Notes under the pieces: generated by a model
What the model saw: only the letters and a program-made list of their open reading frames with translations
What the model was told of the DNA's origin: nothing
Database searches by the model: none
DNA from: Psilocybe azurescens
Taxonomy: Eukaryota; Basidiomycota; Agaricomycetes; Agaricales; Agrocybaceae
DNA length: 64,000 nucleotides
Direction of reading: 5' to 3'
Assembly (NCBI GenBank): GCA_023853785.1
Contig: JAJIRX010000205.1
Span: forward strand, 1-64,000
Position numbers and translations under genes: made by a program
Part shown: one piece after another, positions 1 to 11,880 of the stretch
Position numbering within the stretch: position 1 is the first letter of the stretch
How the letters are laid out: the number at the start of each line of letters is the position of its first letter

Positions 1-29
1 CCAACAATGGACTCGGTGAACTCCGTAAG

Positions 30-780
30 GATGCTACTGAGATTCTCGGTCTTGATAGAGTCCGAAGGGGGTGGCGCAACTATAGCTGATTGGGTGGGAA
101 GTACGGACTGGGGTTGGATAATGCCCTGAATAGTGCCTTGAGGACCCACGAGGCTGCAGCAAATACGTCCTTGACTTCATATGGGATAGCTGGGCTATGA
201 TCCGGGTGTTTGAGTTGAAGCCGATTCGCAATGGAGACCCAGGTTTGTGGGGAAAACCTCGAACATAGGCTCGTGACTGCTTGGTAATTGAGATAATGCC
301 TTTATTGATGAGGAATGTGGTTATGACAATGAACTGGCGGTGATAAAATGCCAATTCAGACATATTGTTGATTCTGAGGCGCTGTTGAGTCCCAATGAGA
401 AGGTCGAGGTCTGCCATAGTGTATTTCTGGTCAACTGCTGCATCAGGGTAGAGGGCCAGAACATCTGTCTTGAAGTCTAGGTAGGTCTTGTTATTGTCCG
501 AGAAAGAGGGTAAAGTTTCCCAAATGTCTGCAACCTCAACATCGAGAAGCCGAGTAGCATGAGCCTTCTTGTCAGTTTAAAGTGACTGCGGACCGAGTAA
601 AGTGATATTCAAGATCAGTGAAGTAGCGCCCGGAGTTCACGAGGTTTCAACGGATCAAAGTGAGGTGCCGATCGATCACCCTCGGACAGGCATAAGTGGC
701 GATGCAACTGCTGAAGGTGCAGGCGAGCTGGAGGTGCTAAAGGTTGGGTCATAGTGTCTGTGATAAGGTTTACGATGGTG
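30..780 (-). pseudogene. Decayed Gypsy-type retroelement gag remnant
   Basis: The minus strand reads as a gag-like capsid region of the type common in basidiomycete LTR retroelements. Recognisable pieces are the stretch reading KAHATRLLDVEVADIWETL, then YLDFKTDVLALYPDA, then MADLDLLIGTQQRL, then a segment around QSRAYVRGF. It is broken: a stop and frame change near 590-640 separate it from an upstream piece beginning MTQPLAPPARLHLQQL, and the frame changes again near 240. The 3' part runs off the left edge of the window, so protease and pol cannot be assessed. The family call rests on my memory of such gag sequences, not on a search. Confidence 0.6.
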
Positions 781-1860
781 GGGTCGGAGTTGGAGAATTG
801 TCTTGGGTAGATAGAGTTTGTTCCGAGATACTGGGTGTAAGGCCTAGTATATAATGTGTGCGAGCTAGTGCTGGTTGTAGGTGAAGGTGATGGTGGTAGT
901 GAGGTTAAAGGAGATAGTGTCGGAGAACTGAACTGTGTAGAAGTTGGAATAGAGGTAGAAATACGAAGGGTACTCGGACCTGCAGCAGGAGCAGTGTTGG
1001 TAAATGGTAATGTGTCTGAAAGGTTGGAGGATTCTGTAGAGTAGCAATAAGCTCGTCTCTAAGGTTCCAAGTTACACTGCGAGTCTGACGATCTGTAGGT
1101 TCTGCAGGGCGTCAAGTCTGATGTTTGCTGCCAGGCTTAATTTTTGTTGAAACCCCTCGCAGTGGGCTCCACAAATGATATGCCTACGAAGTGGGCGTGC
1201 CGCACAAAACACAAACAAATCTAAGTAATGGGGTTGGGCAAGCTACTTTGCAATGAGTGGCTCTGAGGGTTGCGAATCGAGGTTTCGGGAGCGTAGGCAG
1301 TGATGAGGAGTTGGACGTTGAAGTGTACTAAATTATACGAGGCTTGATAGGGAGACCGAGTGACGATATACGATGTTTGAGGGCTGAATCACGATGTTTG
1401 AGGGCTGAATACGATGTTTGAGGCTGAATACGAGGTGCGAGGGTGCTAACGAGTTACAAGGACACGGTTTCTGAGTTCGAGATGGTGAGATACAACAATA
1501 TACCAGGGATATGAGGTTCTATTTCTTCAAAGTAGACTACATATAAGCTTTATATAGGTAGAACTTGAGACTCTAAAGGGTTTAATCAAAGCAGAAAGGA
1601 ATTAAACAAGCAAAGGGGGAGCAGGAAATGGTACAGAGTAGCGCAGAGAAAAGGAAATGAATTAGAACAAATATTGAAACCTATTAGAAATCATCCGAAA
1701 CCGCAGGTATGCTCTGTAAAGACTAGCCAAGCCGTTTTGAGTTGTTTAGTGACAAAGTGGGGTTCAGTTGGGCCTCGGTTACCTTCAATTGGGCTTTGGT
1801 CACCTTCAATTGGGGACTTTAGTAGGCGTTGGTAGGCAATTTGAACCCTCGAAATGGTGT
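781..1860. other. Gene-free stretch with a short tandem repeat
   Basis: I see no convincing gene here. At about 1368-1432 a roughly 20-bp unit (ACGATGTTTGAGGGCTGAAT) is repeated three times with small changes. The rest probably belongs to the 5' part of the decayed retroelement on the left, but no LTR pair could be defined. Confidence 0.4.
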
Positions 1861-2292
1861 AGAAAACTTGGAAAATGGGTTTACTGAGTATAGGGGACTG
1901 CAGTGCGTATCACCAATGACATCCAACAGAGAAGTCGTCCAAACATGGACTTTTCCCAGTCCCTGTACTTCACGGCACCTCCGAGTTTGGGCATCGTAAT
2001 TCAGCCTGAGCCAGAGGTTTCATCTGCGTCGGCCATTGCGATAGAAATAGATTGAGTAGGAATAGAATAACAGCTGTGTAGTAATGGTTCGAATCGAGTG
2101 GGAGTCGTAGTCCAAAATTGGATAACGATCTGATAGATATTTCTGGAACTTTATGACAACGTTTGAGTGGTTGACGCGTAGAGCAGAGCGAACGTGTTCA
2201 GATGCGAAGCTGCCGACACGATGTGGAGCACTTGTTTGCAGTAGTTCGAGTCTTCTTAGTTTGTGTAGGGTACGCCGGGGCCCATAACCTGT
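1830..2292 (-). pseudogene. Decayed Copia-type gag start with primer-binding-site-like motif
   Basis: On the minus strand the motif AGGTTATGGGCCCCG (about 2276-2290) matches the motif directly inside the 5' LTR of the full Copia element in this window (9676-9690). About 240 bases downstream comes an ATG (MADADETSGS, then a stop) and a frame-disrupted segment reading PKLGGAVKYRDWEKSMF and then LLDVIGDTHC in another frame. This resembles the N-terminus of Copia gag. No LTRs are visible. It is a fragment of a second, older Copia element. Confidence 0.45.
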
Positions 2293-2494
2293 CAAATAGT
2301 TTCGATCGGCGTGTGAAGGGAATCCGAACTAAGATGACGAGAACTGTTCCAGTTTAACTCTGGTTGTAAAAGCCAGAGAGACAACAGAGGGAACAGGAGA
2401 CTATCTACATGTTTGTTACATTATGTAATTAAGTAGATAAGAAAAGAAAGGTAACATGATGTGATAGGGTGTTGCCTATATCAATAATGCGACA

Positions 2495-2660
2495 CTTGAG
2501 GGGAGAAGAGTGACCCTGTAAAAAATTGTTCGTCAAAAAAACAACCGACAATTCTGCCAGTTGAGCCGAAGCGTCCTATGAATGACAGTGAGTACTCTCG
2601 ATTGTCAGACAACAAAACGATCTCACACGTGGTGTAGCAGCCAATGCCTGTACAGACATG
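2495..2660 (-). pseudogene. Truncated betagamma-crystallin-like gene fragment (copy A)
   Basis: The minus strand starts inside the signal peptide (ATGTCTGTACAGGC, reading MSVQALAA), runs through the first intron and into exon 2 (reading AQLAELSVV in one frame and FGSTGRIVGCFFDEQ in another), then leaves homology near 2495. It matches the genes starting at 14950 and 26051. The 5' half of exon 1 is replaced by sequence reading ADNDNDNNPPG, which links it to the end of copy A of the segmental duplication. It cannot be functional. Confidence 0.6.
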
Positions 2661-3229
2661 GCGGGCGGGTCTGCCGCTTCCCCTACCCCTGTCCCAGAGT
2701 TGGATTTGGATGGCCCGGGCGGGTTATTGTCATTGTCGTTGTCGGCCTTAAGCTCTTCCAGCACACCATGCGGGGATATGGCGGGCCCGATTCTCTAGCG
2801 CAGATCCCATCCTGGTCGACTGCCGCTGGATTGCCGCCTCAAAATGGAACTTGTAAGGGTGGATTTGGTGTGTGTGATGATTATTAGAGTGATGTCGGCA
2901 ACGCGCTGGGCTAGTGCTAAGGAGGTGTTGGGAGTTAAGAGCATGGGATAGAGTAGAAGTGAGAGAGTGAGGGATAGTCGTGGGAGGAGGGTGGGTGGGG
3001 CAATTGTGCTTCACATTTTGTGGGATGTTTGCAAGAACGTTAAGTTGTGTATGAATAGTGGGTGGTGTGTGGGTAGTCGAAGAGGCTGACTGGTCGCTGT
3101 GAGAGTGGCTGTTCTACGGAGCTCACCGGCAATTGTAGGAGTGAACCTCGAATGTGGAGCAGTGGATTGTTATAGTTGCACGTTATAATGGTGGTCGACC
3201 AATGACAAGGTGTAAGTAGTCCAGTTGAT

Positions 3230-3973
3230 AGAATAAGTGGAACATCAACGTTTATATGCAATGGTAGCTGTGCTATTTAGACTGTCCAGAGTCTGAGTTG
3301 ACAATGTTGGAGTGCTGTTGGAGCATGTGCGCTGTGCATTCTGGGCTGTATCCTCCCCCTCCCACTATATCACAGTGGAATTATGTGGCACTGCTGCGGC
3401 TCTTTATTACACAAATTTGTTAATATACAGTGGCAAGCAAAGTATTGCACGCACCTAGATAGACGTGAATCTTGACAACCACTGGTCGATTCACAAAGTT
3501 TAAAAACTTTCTTAGCCTAGGATATTATGTATCAGTAAAAGTATAGAAAATTTAAAAATTGCTTTCGGAGAGAATCTACGAAAAGTAGGTTTTCATCTTT
3601 GGAAGGAGCTGTCAGAAAATCTGAAAATATTTCTGACAGCTCCTTCCAAAGATGAAAACCTACTTTTCGTAGATTCTCTCCCAAGAATGCAATTTTAAAA
3701 ATTTTCCATAAACTCTTTTTACTTCGATACATAATATCCTAGGCTACAAGAAAGTTTTTAAACTTTGTGAATCTACCCAGTGGTTGTCGAGATTCACGTC
3801 TATCTAGGTGCGCAATACTTTTGCTCGCCACTGTAGGAGCAATGTTTATGTTTGTAACGCAAAGTGCCTCCTACCTCCATTGTTGTACTTTGACCTTGTT
3901 GGACCGGAATACATGCTGCTAATAAGCTGCTGAACATACAGCAGTTAATAAGACTGAGAGCTAACGACTTCAT
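3230..3973 (-). pseudogene. DUF5648-like secreted protein pseudogene (copy A)
   Basis: This is the inverted homologue of the intact gene at 33680-34314. The minus strand begins with an ATG and a signal-peptide-like start (MKSLALSLINCCM), followed by the conserved intron. The TA-flanked MITE (3428-3833) sits inside that intron. Exon 2 carries an in-frame stop shortly after its start, as copy B does, and homology to the intact gene is lost soon afterwards. It is a pseudogene sharing its truncated architecture with copy B. Confidence 0.6.
3428..3833. mobile_element. Fold-back MITE, Tc1/mariner-type, TA target duplication
   Basis: The whole 406-bp element is a near-perfect palindrome. The ends read CAGTGGCAAGCAAAGTATTG and, inverted, CAGTGGCGAGCAAAAGTATT. 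The two arms meet near 3630 around an AAAATCTGAAAATATTT loop. It is flanked by TA (3426-3427 and 3834-3835). The inverted paralogous site at about 23560-23575 holds a single TA and no element, as does the related site near 33825, so the ends are fixed by an empty-site comparison. It has no coding capacity. The TA target and CAGTGG ends suggest mobilisation by a Tc1/mariner transposase, which is not in this window. Confidence 0.85.
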
Positions 3974-4195
3974 TTACACTGATGAGCTCGCAGATAAGGG
4001 CTTGAAAGAGGAATGGCGACGATCTGTGTCTCTTTAATGCCTCTACTTATATGATTTCAGAAATGGGTTGAAGATTTAGCAAGATTCACCAAAGAAATGG
4101 GTAATGGAAATGGGTAGTACAGTCAAATCATCAATGCAGATCAATCATGCCAATTTTAAAATATCAAGAATTGGTCATAAGAGCCCACCGCCGAC

Positions 4196-4820
4196 TAGTG
4201 TTGCCGTAGTCTGGTTCTGAACCGAGGTTCGAACCTGAACCGATGCCGAACCGGACGATGGTCCGGTTCAAAGTTCGAAAAATTCCAGAACTGAACGTGA
4301 AGTCCGGTTTGAGGTTCAGGCTTCGGACACTAGGTTCGAACCTGAACCGAACCGAAGGCAGTAAGTGGGTAAATTTTCTATATTTTTGTGCAAATTATCT
4401 ACCTTGGACAAGAGGAGAGTAGCCAAAATGCTTTCTTTGATGGGGAAACGGCAGCGCTGGCAGGTCATTTGAGATCCCCATAAACTTGAAGTCTTTGCCG
4501 AAAGTATCCCCACGTCACCTGATCAAGCGACTTGTCCGAAATATCCGTGATTTGGTAGGCAAAGCTCTGAGAGTACACTGGAGCCTTCAAAATATTGATT
4601 TTTGGTGGAAAAGAGTGGAATCTTATGTATATTGCAATTTGTAAGTAATTTTTTGGCCACCACAATTTGAAACGGTTCGAACGCGTCCGAACCTGAACTG
4701 AACCTGAACGGGGAGTCCAGTTCAGAGTTCAGAAAATCACTGAACTGAACGCGAAGGTCCAGTTCGGCGTTCAGCAAAATCATGCTGAGAACCGGACTGA
4801 ACCTGACCACGGCAACACTA
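4196..4820. mobile_element. Non-autonomous hAT-like element with GAACC-rich interior
   Basis: The terminal inverted repeat is TAGTGTTGCCGT at the left (4196) and ACGGCAACACTA at the right (4820). The 8-bp flanks are CCGCCGAC (4188-4195) and CTGCCGAC (4821-4828), a target duplication with one mismatch. The inverted copy near 23195-23215 has a single GCCGAC site and no insert. The interior is full of short GGTTCGAACCTGAACC-type palindromic repeats and holds no transposase. TIR sequence and 8-bp duplication fit the hAT superfamily. Confidence 0.75.
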
Positions 4821-5214
4821 CTGCCGACAACGGAAGAACCTTCATGCTCGGAATCGGCAATTTTGTGTTGTTCTCATGATTGCAGGACCTCCCTGTCATC
4901 ATCTAGTTACTCACAAGTGTTCACTCCTCGTTTGCAGAACCAGATATACAATAAGTTCACCTACTGGTGCGATATGGCTTAACGTACTGAGCATAACGCG
5001 ATAGTGATCCAGTCCAGTGACACGAAATCAAAAGGAGTTCAATGTCTTCAACATCTAAAGTCAGTTACTTAATAGAGCAATATTCAGCCGTGATCATCCC
5101 AAAGTAGACGTTGACCATGAGGAGAAGGAAACAGACACACTCTGCTCTGACATTGGTTATTTACATTCGCCTGGTTCTGACAACTGTGCCTGGGTTCTTG
5201 CTTCGGGTTCAGAG

Positions 5215-5427
5215 TATTGACAATTTATGTTTGGAATTCTTAATTTTATTGTACAAACTTCGCAGCTACTTATATACATGTATCTACTGTAACTAGAATA
5301 CTCTACCAGCGTCTAATTATTTCTATGTATGGCATAGCCGAGGCCGAGAGATTATTAGTAAGACAATTAATAAGATAAAATAATATCTACAGGATGGACT
5401 GTGGAATGTCCGAGCACATTCCCAACA
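5215..5427 (-). repeat. Copia 3' LTR
   Basis: This is the downstream LTR in element orientation. It is 213 bp and identical by eye to 9689-9901. On the plus strand it starts TATTGACAATTTATG and ends CATTCCCAACA. It is preceded in element orientation by a purine-rich tract at 5428-5438. Confidence 0.9.
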
Positions 5428-5447
5428 CTCCCCTTGCTCGGGCATCT

Positions 5448-8400
5448 CTAAAATACTTCAATTTCGAATGTGAGGTCCTGGTGTAATGTCCTAGGTAGTC
5501 CCTTGGTGAATAGATCTGCTATATTTTCTCTGGTGTTAATATAAACTAAATTGAGGGTGCCATTCTGGACAAGATCACGAAGAAAGTGGAGGGAGATGTC
5601 AATGTGTTTGGTTTTGGAATAAAATTCGGGTGGTGAGCGATTGAGACAGCTGCTTGGTTGTCTGAGAATATAGTTGAGGTAGTAGGAATATCAATTCCTA
5701 ATTCCGTGAATAATGTTCTGTGCCAGAGTACCTGTTTTGCGCGAGTGAGTAGCAGCAGTGTACTCTGCTTCTGCAGTTGAAAGAGCCACTGTGCTCTGTT
5801 TCTTTGCACTCCAAGCAACAGCGCCTCCAGCTAGTTTGATAATGTATCCACTGATAGATTTCCTGTCTCTATCTGAAGCCCAATCTGCATCACAGTAAAT
5901 ATTTAATTCTTGGTTGATTTCCTCGGTTTCATGACCATAGGTGAGTTTGTAGTCTCGAGTACCTTTAAGGTAGCGAAATATTCGTTTAACAGCTGTCCAA
6001 TGCTGTTTCTGAGGGTTCTTGGTGAACTGTGCAAGTTTCTGGACAGAAAATGCGATGTCTGGCCGGGTTCCAATTGCTAAATACATAAGCGATCCTATAA
6101 GTGTTGCATAGCTAGCACTGGCTTGTTCTAGCTGCTCCCCCTGCTTGTCCAATTTTTCTTGAGGTAAGTCTGTATTGTCGAGCTTCACATTTGGGTCCAT
6201 GGGAGTAGTGACTGGGTTTACATCCTCCAGACCAAATTTCTTGAGTAGTTGATTAATGTAGGCAGTTTGTGAAATGGAAATGACTTTGGAATGATGATCC
6301 TGTATAACATTCATTCCTAGAAGTAGTGAGGGTTGTCCCAGCGATTTAATATCGAATTTCTGGCGTAATTGTTGCTCCAATAAATCGTTCCGAGCATCTG
6401 AGTTTGCAATAGATATGATGTCATCTACCCAGACAAGTAGGATCTCAAATTCTTCTCCCTCTTGTCTTTTGTAGCAGCAGTAATCAGATTTGAGCCTAGT
6501 GAATCCCAAGTCCTTCATGGCTGTATCAAATTCCTTGTTCCAAACATTTCCAGCTTGTTTGAGACCATACAATGAGCGCCTAAGTCAACAGACACGTCCT
6601 GATCCATCATTATATCCAGGAGGTTGTCGCATATATAATTCCTCTTCAATGTATCCATTTAAATAAGCTCCCTTGACGTCAAGCTGTCGAAGACTCCATC
6701 CATGGACTGCTGAGAGTGCGAGTAAAGTGCGTAAAGTTTCAAAGCGCATAACTGGTGCGAATGTCCCATCATTGCTGTAGTCTACTCCTGGCTTCTGTGA
6801 GAAGCCCTGTGCAACAAGTCTTGCCTTGTATTTAATTATATTCCCTTCAGCGTCATGTTTCTTGGTGAATAGCCATTTGCAGCCTATAGGTTCTCGATCC
6901 CTTGGTAAGTTTTGTAGTTCCCAAGTCCCCATCTTCTCCAGAGTGTTTAATTCTTCATCTATAGCTTCCTGCCATGCTTCAGATTCACTTCCTGCAAGTG
7001 CTTCTTCAATTGTTAAAGGCAAGCTGCTTTCTGAATTTCTTGAAGCTAGCATTGCAATTTCTGGCTCTGAAGCAACATTGGTTCGTTCTGTTTGCTTAGC
7101 CTTTGAAGATTCTGTTGGACGAGTGATATCTGGTGTAGGGAGTGGAATAGGAGTGGATGTATTGAATCTTGATGACGGAGTTCGCGCCTGAGGGTTGTGA
7201 GACTTCTTGTAGTCAATTTGCATTGTTCTGGTGCGTAGTTGGCGATTATTTGAATCACTGGAAGTTATGACCGGTTGAATAATTTTTTCTGATTGTATTT
7301 CGTTGGTTTGTGCATCTGGAACTGGTCCTGGCTCCCCCTCAGATGCCAAACCAGGTACTGTAGTAATTATTTCAAGTTCCCTAGGTTCATCATTTTCATT
7401 AAAAGCGAAATTCGGGATGTCTTGATGCTTCTATGTTTGCTGTCATAATAGCGAATTGATTTGGATCCATCATTAAATCCCACAAAGACCATCTTGTGCG
7501 ATTTTGGGTGCAGTTTGGATCGGTTCTGGGACTCATCTAGAACCCATATATCACATCCAAACTCTCTGAGGTGTGAAACATCAGGTTTGGAGCCATTCCA
7601 AGCTTCGTAAGGTGTCAGGCCTTTAAGCGCCCTGGTAGGCGCCCTGTTTCGAAGGTAATTGGCATGGGAGACTGCTTCATCCCATAAAAATCAGGTAGCT
7701 TCTTCGAAATTAGCATGGCTCTTGCAAGCTCCAGGTGTGTACGGTTAAATCGTTCTGCTACTCCATTTTGTGATTGAGAATAAGGTGCAGTGGTTTGTAC
7801 TTCAATGCCTCTTTCTTCTGCCCATGTCTTTATTTCTTTGTTGACTAACTCCTTCCCATTGTCAAAGCGCATCCACTTTGGGTGTTTTCCAAATTTCCTT
7901 TCCAGTAGGGTGGCATGGTCCTTTATCCGGGCTGAGGCCTCTGTTTTATCCTTCATAAATTTTACTCCACTGAAGCGGACTGCATCATCTGTGAATGAGA
8001 TGTAGTATTTGAAGCCTCCAATAGACTGAACTCCTGCTGGTCCCCAAACATCACTCATAAATCCTTCTCCAGGAATCTCTGAGCGATTATCTGCCTCCTT
8101 TGGGAATGGTTTGTGAGCCTGTTTTGCTTGGATACAAGCCTCACATGTTGGGGAAGGAATAGATGTGTGATCTATCTCCATTCCATTTACAAGCTCCTCC
8201 CGGCTGATTTGTTGCAAAGATGACATGGATATGTGTCCAAATTTTCGGTGCCATTGGTCCCAGGTAAGCTTCTGCGATGAAGCATAGTTTGTCTTCTCTT
8301 TTCCGGGTAGTTGTGCACGGGCTAATAATAAGTAAAGCCTATTAGACTTGATTCCTTTTCCAATTATTTTATCCTTGGAATCCGATATGGAGCATCCACC

Positions 8401-9597
8401 TTTGGTAAATTTAACATGCCCATTCGCATCATCAATTCTGCTGATTGATAGTAGGCAGTTTGGAGCATCAGGGACATGTAGGACATTGCGGAGTTGGTGT
8501 CGGAATGTTTTCCATCCACAGAAAAATTAACAATGACTGTTCCACGGCCTTGAGCAGTGACAGGGCTTAATCCGAGGCCCTGTATGGTTGAATCTTTGAG
8601 TGGTGTATAATCAATAAATGCCTCCTTCATGGTACAGATATGTGAGGTTGTTCCTGAGTCTAATATCCAATCATATTTCGAAAATTCTCTGTGTTGTTCT
8701 GCAGGTGCAAATGCCATGTATGATGCATCATTAAGATTTGATGTGATTGACTCCTGTGCTTGATTTGTGCGCCCTGCCCTATTTGGTCCTCTTCGGCCTT
8801 TAGGTCCCTGACCTTCCCTTCCGCCACCTTTAGCCCAACATTCCTTTGATATGTGACCCTTTTGTGGCAGTTGTAACATTCTTTGTCCGATGAATCCGAT
8901 GATTTGTTGAATTTTCCGTTGTTCCTTGAGTTGCCAGATCCTCTAGCCTGTAAGGATGTTTGTGTTGAGTCACCAGACCTAGACTTGCGACGTCTATCTT
9001 CTTCCATGAGAATAGCCACAAGTTCATGAGAGGATAATTGAGGTTTATTCCCACTTGACCCAAGATAAGATGTTGTATAAGTGTCCCATGACTCGGGAAG
9101 TGATGTGATTAAAATCATTACAAAATCTTCATCTGGTACTTTGCTGCCCATAACATGCAGTTCCTCCTGTAGCTGGCGCAATTTTGATATATGTTCTACC
9201 ATATTGAATCCTTCTTCTGCTGTTGCTCTGTACAATGCCCTTCGTGTGGCCAAAATTCCAAGTCGGCCTTTGGATTCCTTCACTGTGGTAAGTTGTTCCC
9301 ACATTTGGCGTGCTGTGACTGCACCACTGATGTGTATTATTTCCGAATCTGAGATTGACAGCTCAATTCGGACTCGTGCCTTGCATCCTGTTCTCTCCAT
9401 TTCTTCTGAGCCTCAAGCTCCAGTGCAGTTGGTTTTCCGGGTTCAGCTGATTCTGGTGCCTTTGCATCAATTGCAATATGGTCTTCCAGTCCAAGGTCAG
9501 TGAATACTGCAAGCATTCTTCGCTTCCATGGCATCCAATTATCTGCCTTCAGCATGGGAATCCGGTAGGGTCCAGATGTGCTATATTCATCTGACAT
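5448..9597 (-). pseudogene. Copia gag-pol polyprotein, frame-disrupted
   Basis: The single reading runs from ATG at 9597 to TAG at 5448, about 1380 codons if continuous. Domains in order: gag with zinc knuckle CYNCHK...GHISKEC (near 8840-8890); aspartic protease DSGTTSHIC (near 8640); pre-integrase and integrase core with DNGKE and NGVAERFNRT (7600-8230); reverse transcriptase with CKWLFTKK, DVKGAYLNG and the catalytic LLVWVDDI (6430-7050); RNase H with STAEAEY and SDNQAA (5450-5830). Frame breaks occur near 9380, 8862, 8510, 7688 and 5736, almost all in mononucleotide runs, and a TGA replaces an expected Arg codon near 6585. With identical LTRs the breaks may be consensus errors. Confidence 0.88.
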
Positions 9598-9688
9598 ATT
9601 GATTGCGAGTTAAAAATAAATGAGGATGAGTGTGGCTGTTGAGAATTCAAGTACGAGTTTTTAATGTACAGGCACGGGGCCCATAACC

Positions 9689-9901
9689 TATTGACAATTT
9701 ATGTTTGGAATTCTTAATTTTATTGTACAAACTTCGCAGCTACTTATATACATGTATCTACTGTAACTAGAATACTCTACCAGCGTCTAATTATTTCTAT
9801 GTATGGCATAGCCGAGGCCGAGAGATTATTAGTAAGACAATTAATAAGATAAAATAATATCTACAGGATGGACTGTGGAATGTCCGAGCACATTCCCAAC
9901 A
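9689..9901 (-). repeat. Copia 5' LTR
   Basis: This is the upstream LTR in element orientation, 213 bp and identical by eye to 5215-5427. The adjoining internal motif at 9676-9690 (minus AGGTTATGGGCCCCG) is the candidate primer-binding site. It recurs in the older fragment at 2276-2290. Confidence 0.9.
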
Positions 9902-9906
9902 CAGAG

Positions 9907-11880
9907 CACTAAAAATATGTCTGTCTGATTTGGGATGATTTGCCAATCTGGGCAAGTGAAGGGATTACGGCGGGAATGTATAGAACAAAAACGACTTCTA
10001 TGTCAGCTTAGAAATAGGACTTGGACCTGTAGGCCGTTCCTAATCGTCAGTCCGAAGTCGGAGGATATTCCAATCCAAGCAAGTGAAGAAATTGCTATGT
10101 CAATGAACGCAGCTTCTGTACTTATTGGTGTAAGTGGAGGACTCGGGCATGCATGTGTAAGCGGAATGACAACGACATGGTACCAGACTGGACCACAACT
10201 CAGCGTTTTCAGTGCAATGTTGCTTCTGTCTTCACCATGTCAGATGCAGAGGTTAGACTTGCTCTATGTTGGAGACTTGGAGTTGAAGCTGATAATCTGT
10301 CCTCGGAGCTTCAACAATACACGTTGTTGCATGGTCGCATTGTTTATCGGCTGTCACAGGACGTTAGAGAAAGATCATTTAAATACCAATATGATGCCAG
10401 GCCCAGAGCCCAGGCTTTCCATAGACTCTTTCTCTCAGTCTGTTTCTTGTCTGGCTCCCGAAGTCCAATTCTCATCACTGAGCTCGGTCTGCTGCCCACC
10501 TCTAAATCGTATCCAACTCAAAGAGCTTTATTACTCGAGCGTTCTCGATCCCGTCTCTCTGAGTCTGCATCCTGGGTCTTGACTCTCGACTTTTTGGCTT
10601 CTATTCATCTGACATTGTCTGCCAGCGCGCTCACTGCTCAGCGCTTCGCCGATGATGCTTAATTCACATTCACATGGTTACTATGTAGTACGACACTAGC
10701 ACACTACTTGCGTGCATGGTTATTCGGATTTGAGCCTGTTCGTCTCCTTTTGTCCGGAATCCTGATATTGTGGCATATCGTGTCAAATACCAGTTGTGAA
10801 GGTTTGAACGTAACAAAGTTTGGCGTGAGCGATGGGTATAAGGAGGCGAGATTCTTGTCAGTCTCCTGAGTAAGTCCTAACGGCGACCTTGGGGATGATT
10901 AGTAAAAGAAATTTGAAAGACGGTACCGTGAGAAGATTGAGGGCGTAAGTAGATCCGCAGCACAGTGTATATGAGTAGTCGAAGTGTGGCAGATGTGTAT
11001 ATACTAGTGAGTTTCAGCCGCAGTGGAACTGGTAAGCTACGAAGGTTAATGAGGAACATCAGAATTCATGTAGACGCCTCAGTGTTACTAGGATTTTAAT
11101 ACATCTAAGTGAACCCTGCAAGACTCCACTCCTCTTAGAGTCGGATAGATATTTATAGACGGGAGGCTGGGATAGACAACTGGGGCGTGGGCGCTTAGAT
11201 ATGTTTATTATTAATTGAATAAATGTAATTTCGAGAAAAGTGATTCAAGTTCAAGAAGTGATTTAATATCGTTCTTTTAGACGTGCCTCAATAGCCTGGA
11301 AGGAATTACTTATGTCTATAATGATATCAATCGTGGTGGCGGTTGGTCGAATTGATACCTAGGAACGTCTCGATGTCTTGCGGTGACACCCAAATTATGC
11401 CCGCGCAATTCCCCATGTGCTTAGACGGGGTAGAGTTTTGTAGAATTTCGTGTCAGGGTGATCCTGCCGTTCACTGCAGTCTGGATGTGTTTCCTGTTGC
11501 CGTGATCAGAGGACTCACGGCCAGCGAGACACATGTATACTGCAAGGCAGTCTGGTGTGGTCGGGTGTGGCAGTCAGAGGCCATGTTTGTGCACTTAGTG
11601 TGTGCCTGCAGCATGCGTTTAGTAAGGTCATATTTGACATAATGTTCACCAAAATGGGCCGATATGGATGATGACTTTAAACGGTCGGGATTGCTTGTGA
11701 ACATGCATGGCCGATATTTCTCATGATATTTGATTCATGAAGTCATCCTGTTGACTAAGAAGATGGGCTTGGCAGCAAGTGCTGGTTATCAATTGGACAG
11801 ACTGATTAGCATTTGGCACGAAGATGGAATCCTCGCATCTGAAGAAAAGACATAGATTTGCTCAAGCCTTAATTTCTGAG
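9907..11880. other. Gene-free spacer of copy A
   Basis: This is the intergenic part of the duplicated unit, inverted relative to 18780-19990 plus 21930-22820. Open frames here, such as one beginning at 9935, recur in copy B (22618, minus) but show no codon-level conservation or recognisable family. I see no gene. Confidence 0.5.

Larger units (their letters stand above)
5210..9906 (-). mobile_element. Copia (Ty1-type) LTR retrotransposon, recent insertion
   Basis: Direct 213-bp LTRs at 5215-5427 and 9689-9901 look identical base for base. They are flanked by the 5-bp target duplication CAGAG (5210-5214 and 9902-9906). The inverted copy B (about 22790-22830) holds the uninterrupted target site. 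In coding (minus) orientation the LTR starts TGTTGGGAATG. The 5' LTR is followed by GGTTATGGGCCCCG as candidate primer-binding site, and the 3' LTR is preceded by the purine tract AGCAAGGGGAG. Coding order gag, protease, integrase, reverse transcriptase, RNase H defines the Copia type. Confidence 0.93.

Noticed and set aside
9935..10662. Two overlapping plus-strand frames (215 and 169 codons) with inverted counterparts at 22230-22618
   Set aside because: They occur in both duplicate copies, which first looked like conservation. But both overlapping frames are equally kept, the third copy (32.3-32.6 kb) lacks them, and no family is recognisable, so duplication explains it.
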